The position numbers and the translations under genes are program-made. From the NCBI GenBank assembly GCA_009937505.1, contig JAACFJ010000035.1:1-41828 (forward strand): a stretch of DNA of 41,828 nt, given 5' to 3'. The stretch's first letter is position 1, and each line of letters opens with the position of its first letter. A model generated the notes under the pieces. It made no database searches. It was not told where the DNA came from and worked only from the letters and a program-made list of their open reading frames with translations. The stretch is from Gammaproteobacteria bacterium (GTDB lineage Bacteria > Pseudomonadota > Gammaproteobacteria > Steroidobacterales > Woeseiaceae). Shown here piece by piece: positions 32,936 through 41,208 of this stretch.

Positions 32936-35099
32936 CGATAGCGGGCGCGACCGGCGGCACGCCGGGCTCACCGACACCGCCTGGCGGAGCATCGACATCC
33001 ATGATGTGCACGTTAATCGCCTTCGGCGCCTCGCTCATGCGGATCACCGGGTAGGTGTCGTAGTTACCCTGCTCGATCACGCCGTCTTTCGCAGTGATTT
33101 CGCCGTGCAGGGCCAGGCTCATGCCGAAGATCCCGGCACCCTCCATCTGCGCGGCGACTCGATCGGGATTCACGACAAGCCCTGCATCGATCGCAATCCA
33201 CAGCTCCTCGACGTGAAGCTTGCCCTCGCCGTCGACCCGTACCTCGGCAACCGCGCCGACCGTGCTCAGGAACGAGCGATGCACCGAGATGCCCAGGCCG
33301 TGGCCGTCCGGGAGGTTCCTGCCCCAGCCCGCCATATCCGATACTTTCCTGATCACCGCCGCATAGCGCGCAGTATCGATCGGATGCACGTCCAGCGATT
33401 GTCCGTAGTTGGAATACTCTGCGCCGTCGTCCGCAGGATTGACCTTCCTGGGCGAGCCTGCCAGGCGCAGGAGGTAGTCGCGCGGATCAGCAGCAGCCTC
33501 GTGAGCCAGCTCATCAGCAAAACTGCAAACAGCGAACGCATGATAGATGTTGCAGACGGACCGCAGCCAGCCGATGCGCACGTGCGCTTTGGCGTCGCCA
33601 GATTCGAGGCGCATGTTCGGTACCGCATAAGGATTGTCGATCATGCCAAGCCCGAGCTCGAAATTAGCGGGCCCGGTGGCTTCTGCACTGAACGTAGAGC
33701 CGATCGACGGGAACACGCTGCGATGCAGCCATGCCGTGGTGTTGCCCTCATCGTCGAGCGCGCCCTTCAGATACTGCGCGCTGACCGTGTGGTAATAACC
33801 GTGACGAATATCGTCCTCCCGCGACCATGACACTTTCACGGGCTTGCCGGTCTTCTTCGCGAGCCAGGCCGCCTCGGCGGAGAAATCCGCTTTGGACTTA
33901 CGGCCGAAGGCACCGCCCAGCAACGTGACGTTGATTTTTACCTGCGTCTTGTCGATGCCCAGCAAGGCGGCAACGGTGCCCTGGATCGACTGCGGATCCT
34001 GCGTAGCGGCCCAGATCTCGACGCTGCCATCCTCGTGCATCATCGCCGAAGCGGCCGGCGGCTCCATGGGCGCATGCGACAGGTGCGGGGCGTAGTAATC
34101 GGCCTCGATCACCCTGTCCGCCGTCCCGAAGGCAGCATTCACGTCACCACGGTTCATGACCGTCTTGCCTTCTTTGTGTGACGTGTCGACGAGCTGTTGC
34201 CGGTAACTTGCCGAGTCGTACTCGGCGTTCAGGCCGGTTTCCCATTCGATTGCGAGCGCTTTGCGCCCCTGCTCCGCCGACCAGGTGTTGCTTGCCAGCA
34301 CCGCGACGCCGCCGAGCGGGTTGTATCCGGGTGGAGAAGTGCCGTCCGGCATCTGGACAACCTGCTCCACGCCAGCGACCTTCAGTGCCTTGGCATCATC
34401 GACTGACTTGACGGTGCCGCCGAAGACCGGGCAACGCTCGACGGAGGCATACAGCATCCCGGGCAGAACCGTGTCGGTGCCGTATATGCCGGCGCCCGTC
34501 GTCATGGCAACGCCGTCGATCAGGTCCATCGGTTTGCCGATGTAACGGTAATCTGCCGGGTCCTTGAAGGTTACGTCCTCCGGTACCTCGAGTTCCGCCG
34601 CCGACGCAACGAGATCGCCATAGGCAGCGGAACGGCCGCTCGCTTCGTGGTGGATGGCATGGTTGCGCGCCACGAGCTCCGCGGCGGGCATACCCCATTC
34701 CATCGCCGCAGCCGCGATCAGCATTTCGCGTGCCGATGCGCCTGCCGTCCGGAGCAGGTCGAAGTGCTTGCGGATACTGGTCGAGCCGTCGGTATTCTGG
34801 TCGCCGTACTTGGCATCGCCCGGCGCCTGTAATAACTCGATGCGGTCCCAGTCGGCTTCGAGTTCGTCCGCGATCACCTGCGGCAGCGACGTCCGGATAC
34901 CCTGCCCCATTTCGGAACGATGGCAATAGATTTCGACGACGTCGTCATCGCGGATATTGACGTATACGCTGGGTGCAACGTTGCTCGCGCCGGCGGCGGA
35001 CCGCGGATATCCGAGCGTCATGGCGAACACGAGACCGCCGCTCGCGATACCGGTCGTCTGCAGAAACTCCCGCCGACTCAGTTTCTCGAAGCCGCTCAT
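32820..35099 (-). CDS. Molybdopterin-binding subunit of a xanthine dehydrogenase-family hydroxylase (IorB-like)
   Basis: A 759-residue large subunit of a molybdenum hydroxylase that hydroxylates an aldehyde or N-heterocycle (isoquinoline oxidoreductase type). The N-terminus has a twin-arginine signal, [20 protein letters not shown], so the complex is exported folded. Conserved blocks include [46 protein letters not shown] and the C-terminal [18 protein letters not shown]. The ATG overlaps the stop of the small subunit gene (ATGA), which fixes the start; the frame is open to 35267. The final 20 or so residues run past the usual family end and overlap the MocR gene by 116 bp. Confidence 0.9.
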   Translation of the reverse strand: MSGFEKLSRREFLQTTGIASGGLVFAMTLGYPRSAAGASNVAPSVYVNIRDDDVVEIYCHRSEMGQGIRTSLPQVIADELEADWDRIELLQAPGDAKYGDQNTDGSTSIRKHFDLLRTAGASAREMLIAAAAMEWGMPAAELVARNHAIHHEASGRSAAYGDLVASAAELEVPEDVTFKDPADYRYIGKPMDLIDGVAMTTGAGIYGTDTVLPGMLYASVERCPVFGGTVKSVDDAKALKVAGVEQVVQMPDGTSPPGYNPLGGVAVLASNTWSAEQGRKALAIEWETGLNAEYDSASYRQQLVDTSHKEGKTVMNRGDVNAAFGTADRVIEADYYAPHLSHAPMEPPAASAMMHEDGSVEIWAATQDPQSIQGTVAALLGIDKTQVKINVTLLGGAFGRKSKADFSAEAAWLAKKTGKPVKVSWSREDDIRHGYYHTVSAQYLKGALDDEGNTTAWLHRSVFPSIGSTFSAEATGPANFELGLGMIDNPYAVPNMRLESGDAKAHVRIGWLRSVCNIYHAFAVCSFADELAHEAAADPRDYLLRLAGSPRKVNPADDGAEYSNYGQSLDVHPIDTARYAAVIRKVSDMAGWGRNLPDGHGLGISVHRSFLSTVGAVAEVRVDGEGKLHVEELWIAIDAGLVVNPDRVAAQMEGAGIFGMSLALHGEITAKDGVIEQGNYDTYPVIRMSEAPKAINVHIMDVDAPPGGVGEPGVPPVAPAIVNAYFAATGKRVRELPLKKAASAWLLQCAPSTGGRSSA

Positions 35100-35554
35100 G
35101 ACTCCCCCCCTGCAGCGCGGTAAATGGCTTTTCGAATGCGCGTGTAGGTGCCACAGCGACAGATGTTGCCACTCATTGCCGTGGCGATCTCCGCTTCGCT
35201 GGGATTCGGGTTGCGTTCCAGCAGCGCGGCCGCCGTCATGATCTGTCCCGACTGGCAATACCCGCACTGCGGCACGTTCAACTCACGCCAGGCCTCCTGC
35301 ACCGGGTGATCGCCATTCGCGGACAGTCCTTCGATCGTGGTCACTGACATGCCGGCAGCGGCGGATACCGGAAATGCGCAGGAACGCACCGGGTTACCGT
35401 CCACGTGCACGGTACAGGAACCACAAAGCGCCTTGCCGCAGCCGTACTTTGTACCGGTAAGGCCTGCGATGTCCCGGATGACCCACAGCAGAGGCATCTG
35501 CGGATCGACATCGTGTGACTGGGGCTCGCCGTTCAAAGTGAATTCGATTGCCAT
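35096..35554 (-). CDS. (2Fe-2S)-binding small subunit of the molybdenum hydroxylase (IorA-like)
   Basis: The 152-residue electron-transfer subunit. The N-terminal plant-type ferredoxin cluster uses [17 protein letters not shown] and a later Cys (PVRSCAFP). The C-terminal helical domain binds a second cluster with [11 protein letters not shown] and [12 protein letters not shown]. It has no signal peptide and would be carried out through the Tat system with the large subunit. It is the first gene of the two-gene unit. No FAD subunit is present, as in IorAB-type enzymes, which pass electrons to a cytochrome or quinone. Confidence 0.92.
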   Translation of the reverse strand: MAIEFTLNGEPQSHDVDPQMPLLWVIRDIAGLTGTKYGCGKALCGSCTVHVDGNPVRSCAFPVSAAAGMSVTTIEGLSANGDHPVQEAWRELNVPQCGYCQSGQIMTAAALLERNPNPSEAEIATAMSGNICRCGTYTRIRKAIYRAAGGES

Positions 35555-35643
35555 CGGGATTTCCTCGGGTCACTGTCGGAGCTGGGACGCGCTCAATATT
35601 AGCACCGATCAATTACAGCCTGTCGCTGCAAATTGTGACCGGC

Positions 35644-36405
35644 ATGAAGGAACCCGGGGCAATGCCGCCGGATAATGACGCAATGTCTTACGGACTCATG
35701 CTATTGCCGGTCCTGCTGCCGATCCTGTTCTGGGGGGGTTACCATTACCACAAGGACCGGCATCTGCCGGAACCGGTGGGCCACCTGGCGCTGGCTTTCG
35801 GCCTCGGCCTGTTGTCGGCCGCCATATCCCGGGCGCTCTATGTCGCACTCGGCTGGGCTTCACTGCGCTACGACGCACTCGCCCTCGCGGACGGCAACAC
35901 ACTGGGGCTGTTCGCGTATTCGATGCTCGCGATCGGCCCTGTCGAGGAGCTCGCCAAGATGCTTGTGTTCCTGATCCTCGTCCTGAAACTCCCCGAGATG
36001 GACGAACCCATCGACGGGATCATATACGCGTCCTTCGTGGCGCTGGGCTACGCGGCGGTCGAGAACGTCATGTACCTCGACTACCTGACGCCCACCGAAG
36101 CCGCCGCACGCGGCTTTGCGGGTCCGGTGGTCCACATCCTGTTTGCATCGATCTGGGGCTACACCATCGGCTGCGCCCACCTGAGGGGCGAGTCGATACT
36201 TCGGGGTCTCGTCGGGGGCTTCCTGCTCGCCGCGGGGCTGCACGGCCTCTACGATTTTGTCGTACTGCAGCAATCGCTGAACGCGTTGCCCATCGCTGCG
36301 ATCATGATTGTCGTGGGGTGGATCTGGCGATTACGGTTACTGCGCGCCCTGCATGAAAAAGCCGTGGGCGGGGGCAACAGCCCTAGCCATGATTGTAGGG
36401 ATTGA
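35644..36405 (+). CDS. PrsW-family intramembrane metalloprotease-like protein
   Basis: A polytopic membrane protein of about 253 residues in the PrsW/CPBP-like group. Conserved membrane motifs are GPVEELAKMLVF (EExxK), ALGYAAVENVMYL (the ExxxN-type helix), HILFASIWGYTIG, and HGLYDFVV with the second His. In Bacillus PrsW cleaves an anti-sigma factor, but no anti-sigma gene is adjacent here. The start is uncertain: the ATGs at 35644, 35662 and 35683 all precede the first helix, and the frame is open to 35548. The 3' end overlaps the small minus-strand gene by 23 bp. Confidence 0.85.
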   Translation: MKEPGAMPPDNDAMSYGLMLLPVLLPILFWGGYHYHKDRHLPEPVGHLALAFGLGLLSAAISRALYVALGWASLRYDALALADGNTLGLFAYSMLAIGPVEELAKMLVFLILVLKLPEMDEPIDGIIYASFVALGYAAVENVMYLDYLTPTEAAARGFAGPVVHILFASIWGYTIGCAHLRGESILRGLVGGFLLAAGLHGLYDFVVLQQSLNALPIAAIMIVVGWIWRLRLLRALHEKAVGGGNSPSHDCRD

Positions 36406-36565
36406 AGCCGCCCTGATCGTCCGGCGCGGATTCGTCACCCTCGAGCGTCAGGCCTTCCAGGCCATCGGGCTCGGTCAACAGGTCCGTGCAGCGCTTCTGA
36501 ATCTCTGCCAGTCGCAGGGATACATTTGAGGCGGATAACGGTTCGTCTTCGAGGTCCCAGTCCAT
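36383..36565 (-). CDS. Small acidic protein (60 aa) under a CRP-type promoter
   Basis: A 60-residue acidic ORF beginning MDWDLEDEPLSASNVSLRLA and ending GGFNPYNHG. It is not a recognised family. The frame is open upstream to 36658, but that would begin inside the CRP-like box and before the predicted RNA start near 36610, so the ATG at 36565 (45-base leader) is preferred. The predicted structure is one amphipathic helix (about 12-30) with disordered acidic ends. There is no signal or TM helix. It converges with the PrsW gene. Confidence 0.6.
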   Translation of the reverse strand: MDWDLEDEPLSASNVSLRLAEIQKRCTDLLTEPDGLEGLTLEGDESAPDDQGGFNPYNHG

Positions 36566-36616
36566 TCCGGTTGTCCATGTATCACTGTCGGCAAATAGCG
36601 ACAGTCGTTGAGAATC

Positions 36617-36659
36617 AGTATAGAGGCCACTCTGAGCCCGGAATGTGAACCAGATCACA
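36617..36659 (-). promoter_or_regulatory. Class II CRP-dependent promoter
   Basis: TGTGA-ACCAGA-TCACA at 36644-36659 matches the CRP/Vfr consensus half-sites exactly with the right 6-bp spacer. On the minus strand a -10 box TATACT lies at 36622-36617. With RNA starting near 36610 the box is centred at -41.5, the standard class II position, and the -35 is replaced by it. It points at the 60-codon gene. Confidence 0.7.
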
Positions 36660-36729
36660 CAAGTTTCGGCCCGGAGTATCTTTTTCGGGCCTTATGTTTA
36701 ATTAATGCATCTGGCGGAGGATGGGGCCG

Positions 36730-38271
36730 TTACGGCGGCGGCTGGCTGAGTACTGCCATCAGCATCACGATGCCCTCGAAGAAATTTGCAAGTCGCAGAT
36801 TCTCGTTCGGGCTGTGCTGATTATTGTCGATATTAACGCTCGGCACGATTGCTGCGGGGACGTCCAGCGCCTCAATGATCGGCGCTATGGGTATTGATCC
36901 ACCCATCGTGCGGATCAGGATCGGCTCTTCCCCATACAGTGCCTCGAGTCCAGCCCTCGCCATCCGGCCAGCCGGAGAATCCACGCTGGAACGGAACGCG
37001 CCGTAACTAACGTCGTAGGTGAGGCTGACGATACGGTCATGCTGGCGGCGGTCTTCGTCGGTGGGCGCCCGGTCCAGAACCGTGTAGCCAAGCGATTCGA
37101 TGTGCGCCTGCAGCAAGCCGATGAGCCGCTCCGGATCCGATTCCTTAACGAGGCGTATATCGAGCTCCGCCGTCGCCACAGGTGGAATAATGGTCCTCGC
37201 CTGCTCCCCGACCCAGGCGGCAGACATTCCGCGGATGTTCAGCGACGGATACTGGATGGCCTCCTGCAGGGTCGGTGCGACGGACTCGGCACGCGAAACA
37301 CCCATGTCGGCGAGGATCTGCTCCTCGTCGTCCGGCACCCTCGACAGGACCGCCCGATCGTCTTCCGACAGGCGTACGCCGTCATAGAATCCGGGAATGG
37401 TCACGACTCCCTCGGGCGATTTGACAGACGCGAGGATACGCGCCAGATCGAACGCCGGATTCGGCACGAAGTTGCCGTAGTGCCCACTGTGCTGCGCAAC
37501 GTGCGGCCCGTAGGCGACGAGCGTCGCGCCCATGATGCCGCGGGCGCCAAAGGTTACGGTCGGACGGTTCGAGGCGTGCGGCGGCCCGTCGAAGATCAGC
37601 AGCAAATCGGAAGCCAGCAGCTCCCGATGCTCCCGGATTGCCGGGGCCAGGTTCGGCGAACCGAGCTCTTCTTCAGTGTCGATGATGACCTTGAGGTTAT
37701 AGGGCGGCGCCGCGTCGAGCTCATCGAGCAACTCGATCGCCAGCATGAACTGCGTCATCGGCCCCTTGGAGTCCGACGCCGAGCGCGCAAATACCCGCCA
37801 GTCGGGATCGAACCCTTCTTCCATGGCCTGCCAGGGTATCTGTTGCCAGGTGCCCTGGTTATCCCTTGCCTTTAGCACCGGAACAAAGGGGCTCGCTTGC
37901 GCCCAGGCCGACGGATCAACCGGCTGGCCATCAGCCTGCAGATACACGAGAACGGTCTTGCTCGCCGAATCGTGGCGCCGCTCCGCGAACAGCGCCGGAT
38001 TGCCGTTCGTCGGGATACGATGTGTCCGGAAGCCGCGCTCGCCGAAAGCATGCTCCATCCAGCTCACGAGCGCCTCTATATCGTCCGGATGAAGGGCGTC
38101 GTTCGGCAACGCGAGAAACTCGCGATACAGCGACACGGCGCGGTCGACGTTACTCTCTACGGCACCGCGCAGCTTATCGGGTGACGGCGGCTCGGCGCGG
38201 GCGGCAGCAACCAGGAACAGCGCGGCCGCAATGGCCAGCATGCAGAGTTGCGTCGTCCGGGCGCCCGCCAT
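36730..38271 (-). CDS. Exported M20-family metallopeptidase
   Basis: A 513-residue M20/M25 peptidase or aminoacylase with an N-terminal signal peptide (LCMLAIAAALFLVAAARAE). The catalytic region has DTEEELGSPN with the Glu pair, the metal Asp region LLIFDGPP, and a late His in NNQHSPNENL. The first metal motif, usually HxDxQPV, reads QADGQPVDP, so a Gln stands where the His is expected. A dimerisation insert lies between. The start at 38271 gives the clean signal peptide and sits 4 bp after the KAS III stop, so it is the last gene of the P450-FAAL-KAS III operon. Confidence 0.85.
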   Translation of the reverse strand: MAGARTTQLCMLAIAAALFLVAAARAEPPSPDKLRGAVESNVDRAVSLYREFLALPNDALHPDDIEALVSWMEHAFGERGFRTHRIPTNGNPALFAERRHDSASKTVLVYLQADGQPVDPSAWAQASPFVPVLKARDNQGTWQQIPWQAMEEGFDPDWRVFARSASDSKGPMTQFMLAIELLDELDAAPPYNLKVIIDTEEELGSPNLAPAIREHRELLASDLLLIFDGPPHASNRPTVTFGARGIMGATLVAYGPHVAQHSGHYGNFVPNPAFDLARILASVKSPEGVVTIPGFYDGVRLSEDDRAVLSRVPDDEEQILADMGVSRAESVAPTLQEAIQYPSLNIRGMSAAWVGEQARTIIPPVATAELDIRLVKESDPERLIGLLQAHIESLGYTVLDRAPTDEDRRQHDRIVSLTYDVSYGAFRSSVDSPAGRMARAGLEALYGEEPILIRTMGGSIPIAPIIEALDVPAAIVPSVNIDNNQHSPNENLRLANFFEGIVMLMAVLSQPPP

Positions 38272-38275
38272 CCGA

Positions 38276-39244
38276 TCAGAAACGCAGCAGCGTGGAACCC
38301 CAGGTGAACCCTGCGCCGAACGCCTCGAACAACAGCAGTTCGCCGCGCTTGATGCGGCCGTCCCGGACGGCGACATCGAAGGCCAGCGGAATCGAGGCCG
38401 CGGACGTGTTCGCGTGCTCGTCCACCGTCACGATGACGCGCTCCATGGGCATGTCGAGCTTTTTCGCCGCCGCAGTAATGATCCGCATGTTCGCCTGGTG
38501 AGGAACAAACCAGTCGAGGTCATGCTTGTCGATGTTGTTCTTGTCGAGCGTCTCCCTGGCTATCGAGTCCAGCGTCGCAACGGCACGCCGGAAAACCGCA
38601 TTGCCGTTCATCTGGATGAAAGCCTCACCGGCACGCGTGATGTCGTACCCCTGCGATACGCCCTGAGGCACCTGCAACAGGTCCTCGTACTGACCGTCCG
38701 CATGAATGTGTGTCGAGATAATGCCGGGTTCGTCAGTCTCCTGCAGAACCACCGCACCCGCCCCGTCGCCGAACAGCACGGCCGTCGTGCGATCCTCCCA
38801 GTTGGTCAGGCGTGACAGCGTCTCTGCGCCGATAACGAGGACATTTTTTCCGCCACCTGTACGAATGTGGCGGTCCGCGAGATCGAGGCCGTAGACGAAA
38901 CCGCTGCACGCCGCCTGGATATCGAATGCGCCACAACCGCGGATGCCGAGACGTCGCTGCACGATGCAGGCGGTGCCCGGGAACACCTTGTCCGGCGTCG
39001 TCGTGGCAATGATGATCAGGTCAATATCTTCAGCTGCAAGGCCGGCCATATCCAGGGCTTCGTTCGCGGCTGCGAGCGCAAGATCGGACGTCGCCTGATC
39101 GTCGGCCGCGATGTGTCGCCGCTTGATCCCTGTGCGCTCCTGTATCCATTCGTCCGAGGTATCCATCACCTTTTCGAGATCGCTATTGGTCACGACTTTT
39201 TCGGGCAAATAGCTACCGGTGCCGGCGATACGTGAATAGGTCAT
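38276..39244 (-). CDS. fabH: 3-oxoacyl-ACP synthase III (FabH-like ketosynthase)
   Basis: A 322-residue KAS III, the condensing enzyme that joins an acyl-CoA or acyl-ACP starter to malonyl-ACP. From the ATG at 39244 the protein begins MTYSRIAGTGSYLPEKVV, the usual FabH start. A TTG at 39274 in the same frame overlaps the previous stop. The triad is complete: Cys113 (AACSGF), His249 (VPHQAN) and Asn279 (HANTSAAS). No fabD/fabG/acpP neighbours occur, and it lies directly after a fatty acyl-AMP ligase-ACP gene. It is probably a dedicated copy for the pathway rather than the housekeeping enzyme, though the sequence itself is close to ordinary FabH. Confidence 0.88.
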   Translation of the reverse strand: MTYSRIAGTGSYLPEKVVTNSDLEKVMDTSDEWIQERTGIKRRHIAADDQATSDLALAAANEALDMAGLAAEDIDLIIIATTTPDKVFPGTACIVQRRLGIRGCGAFDIQAACSGFVYGLDLADRHIRTGGGKNVLVIGAETLSRLTNWEDRTTAVLFGDGAGAVVLQETDEPGIISTHIHADGQYEDLLQVPQGVSQGYDITRAGEAFIQMNGNAVFRRAVATLDSIARETLDKNNIDKHDLDWFVPHQANMRIITAAAKKLDMPMERVIVTVDEHANTSAASIPLAFDVAVRDGRIKRGELLLFEAFGAGFTWGSTLLRF

Positions 39245-39270
39245 AGTCTGGATCCGTGTGCGGGGGCTTC

Positions 39271-41208
39271 TCAACGCCTCATGAATTCGGCGAGTTCACG
39301 CAGGGTCGGGTAGTCGAACAAATCGCTGATATCGAGCTTGCCCGGGTGCTTTTCGTCAATAGCGAGAACGATCTCTGTCAGTGTGAGTGAGCTTACACCG
39401 ACTTCGAAAAGATTGTCGTCCGGCCCGATCTTGCGGTCCTTGGAGAATTCCCGGCAGATCGTCTCGAGCTCCGCGACCAGGGGGTCATCGTCGAGCCCCT
39501 CGGCCGTATCAACATGTGGCGTCAGCTTCTGAATGACGTCATCGTATTCACCGTCCAGGTAAGCGTTGAGCAAATGCACCCGCTGCACCTTGCCGCTCGT
39601 CGTTTTCGGGATCTTCGGCACGGGCACCACGTGGTCGACTTCCAGTCCGGCGTGCTCGCCGATAACGCTCCTTACCTGCTCCGCGAGCGTTGCAAATGAC
39701 TCGATGTCCTGGCGGTAGAGAACGAATACCAGCAGTTCTTCCGTCTGGCCACGCGATGGCGTTGCGCCTGCGACGACGACTTTGCCGAGATCGAGGCCGT
39801 CGACTTGCGCCACGATTTCTTCGATGTCATGCGGATAATAATTCTGGCCATTGACGATGATGATGTCTTTCTGCCGGCCGGTGATCACGAGATCGCCGTC
39901 GACGCACACGCCGCAATCGCCCGTGCGCAGCCAGCCGTCTTCAGTGAACAATGATGCGGTCGCTGCATCATCGCCGTAGATTCGCTCAGTCACGCTCGCG
40001 CCGCGCAGCTGGATGTTGCCCACCCGGCCCGGCTCGAGGACCTGGTCCGCGTCGTCAGTCAGGCGCATCTCGCAGTCAAGGATCGGTTGGCCGACTTTCA
40101 CGAAACTCACGGCATCGGCGTCGCCGGGCTCCGCAACTTCGTAGGGTTCACCAATACGCAGGCTGTGGCGGTGCATGACCACGCGTGAAAAAAGATCGCC
40201 CGGCGTCCCGAACGTCACGCCGACTGTCGCCTCCGCAAGACCGTACACCGGGAACATCGCAGTACGCGCAAGACCATACGGCTCGAGTGCCGCGAGAAAC
40301 TCATCGCACAGATCATACGAGATCGGTTCGGCGCCATTGAGAATCAGCTTCACGCCGGACAGGTTGGTGCCTTCAGGAAGCCCCTTGCGCTCGAACAGTT
40401 TCAGGAAGTGCTTGTAACCGAAATTAGGCGAGCACAGCTGCGTCGCGCGCAGCTCGGATGCCTTGAGCATCCAGAGCAGCGGCCGCCGGACAAATACATT
40501 GGTGTCCATGACGGCGTGGCTCATGCCGGCGGCCAATACGCTCAGGTGATATCCGATGAGGCCCATGTCGTGCGTAAGCGGCATCCAGCTGAGGCTGCGG
40601 TCGTCCTCTGTCCAGTGCAGCCCCTCGACGATCGCGCGGATGTTGGCGCACAGGTTGGCATGCGTCAGGCAAACGCCTTTCGGATCGCTCGTCGAGCCGG
40701 AGGAATACTGGATGAATGCGAGGTCGTCCGGCGATGCGTCGTAAACCGCAGCGCTTTCGCCAGGCGTCACATCATTCATCAATACCGATCGCGACTCGAG
40801 GATCGCCGTGACCTCGTCCATGCCGCGAGACTTCGAGAAGTCGAGCAGCCGCTGCAACAGCTCCGTTTCCGTGAATAGCGTGCCGCGCTCGAGCTGGCTC
40901 AGGATTCGAAACAGCTTGATACGGTGCTCGTCGCTGATGCCGACAGCCACCGGTACGGGCACGATTCCGCCGAGCATGGCAGCCCAGTATGCGACGACGA
41001 AGTCCAGGTTCGACCTGCTGAAAATAACCAGCTCGTCTCCGGGCTGCATGCCTCGGCCCTGCAGTGATCCGAGCAATGCCAGGGCGCGGTCCCACAATTC
41101 CGGGAAGCGAATGATCGTCTCGTCATCTTCACCATCGATGAAACGAATTTCGCGGTCCCTGCCCCGGGCCTCATCAAGAAGTTCAGTCAATGTTGCGTAG
41201 AGTTTCAT
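39271..41208 (-). CDS. Fatty acyl-AMP ligase with C-terminal acyl carrier protein domain
   Basis: A 645-residue protein. The adenylation domain (about 1-565) has the AMP-binding loop FIQYSSGSTSDPKGV, SWMPLTHDMGLIGYH (typical of FAALs), YGLAEATVGVTF, LRTGDCGV and the ITGRQKDIIIVNGQNYYPHD block. The C-terminal carrier domain (about 570-645) has Ser607 in EVGVSSLTL as the phosphopantetheine site. FAALs activate a fatty acid as the adenylate and load it on a carrier protein, here in cis. Its ATG overlaps the P450 stop (ATGA), and KAS III follows within 27 bp, so acyl-ACP can pass straight to condensation. Confidence 0.92.
   Translation of the reverse strand: MKLYATLTELLDEARGRDREIRFIDGEDDETIIRFPELWDRALALLGSLQGRGMQPGDELVIFSRSNLDFVVAYWAAMLGGIVPVPVAVGISDEHRIKLFRILSQLERGTLFTETELLQRLLDFSKSRGMDEVTAILESRSVLMNDVTPGESAAVYDASPDDLAFIQYSSGSTSDPKGVCLTHANLCANIRAIVEGLHWTEDDRSLSWMPLTHDMGLIGYHLSVLAAGMSHAVMDTNVFVRRPLLWMLKASELRATQLCSPNFGYKHFLKLFERKGLPEGTNLSGVKLILNGAEPISYDLCDEFLAALEPYGLARTAMFPVYGLAEATVGVTFGTPGDLFSRVVMHRHSLRIGEPYEVAEPGDADAVSFVKVGQPILDCEMRLTDDADQVLEPGRVGNIQLRGASVTERIYGDDAATASLFTEDGWLRTGDCGVCVDGDLVITGRQKDIIIVNGQNYYPHDIEEIVAQVDGLDLGKVVVAGATPSRGQTEELLVFVLYRQDIESFATLAEQVRSVIGEHAGLEVDHVVPVPKIPKTTSGKVQRVHLLNAYLDGEYDDVIQKLTPHVDTAEGLDDDPLVAELETICREFSKDRKIGPDDNLFEVGVSSLTLTEIVLAIDEKHPGKLDISDLFDYPTLRELAEFMRR

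Noticed and set aside
33006-33830. 274-residue plus-strand ORF
   Set aside because: It is antisense to the molybdenum hydroxylase large subunit and has no recognisable motif.
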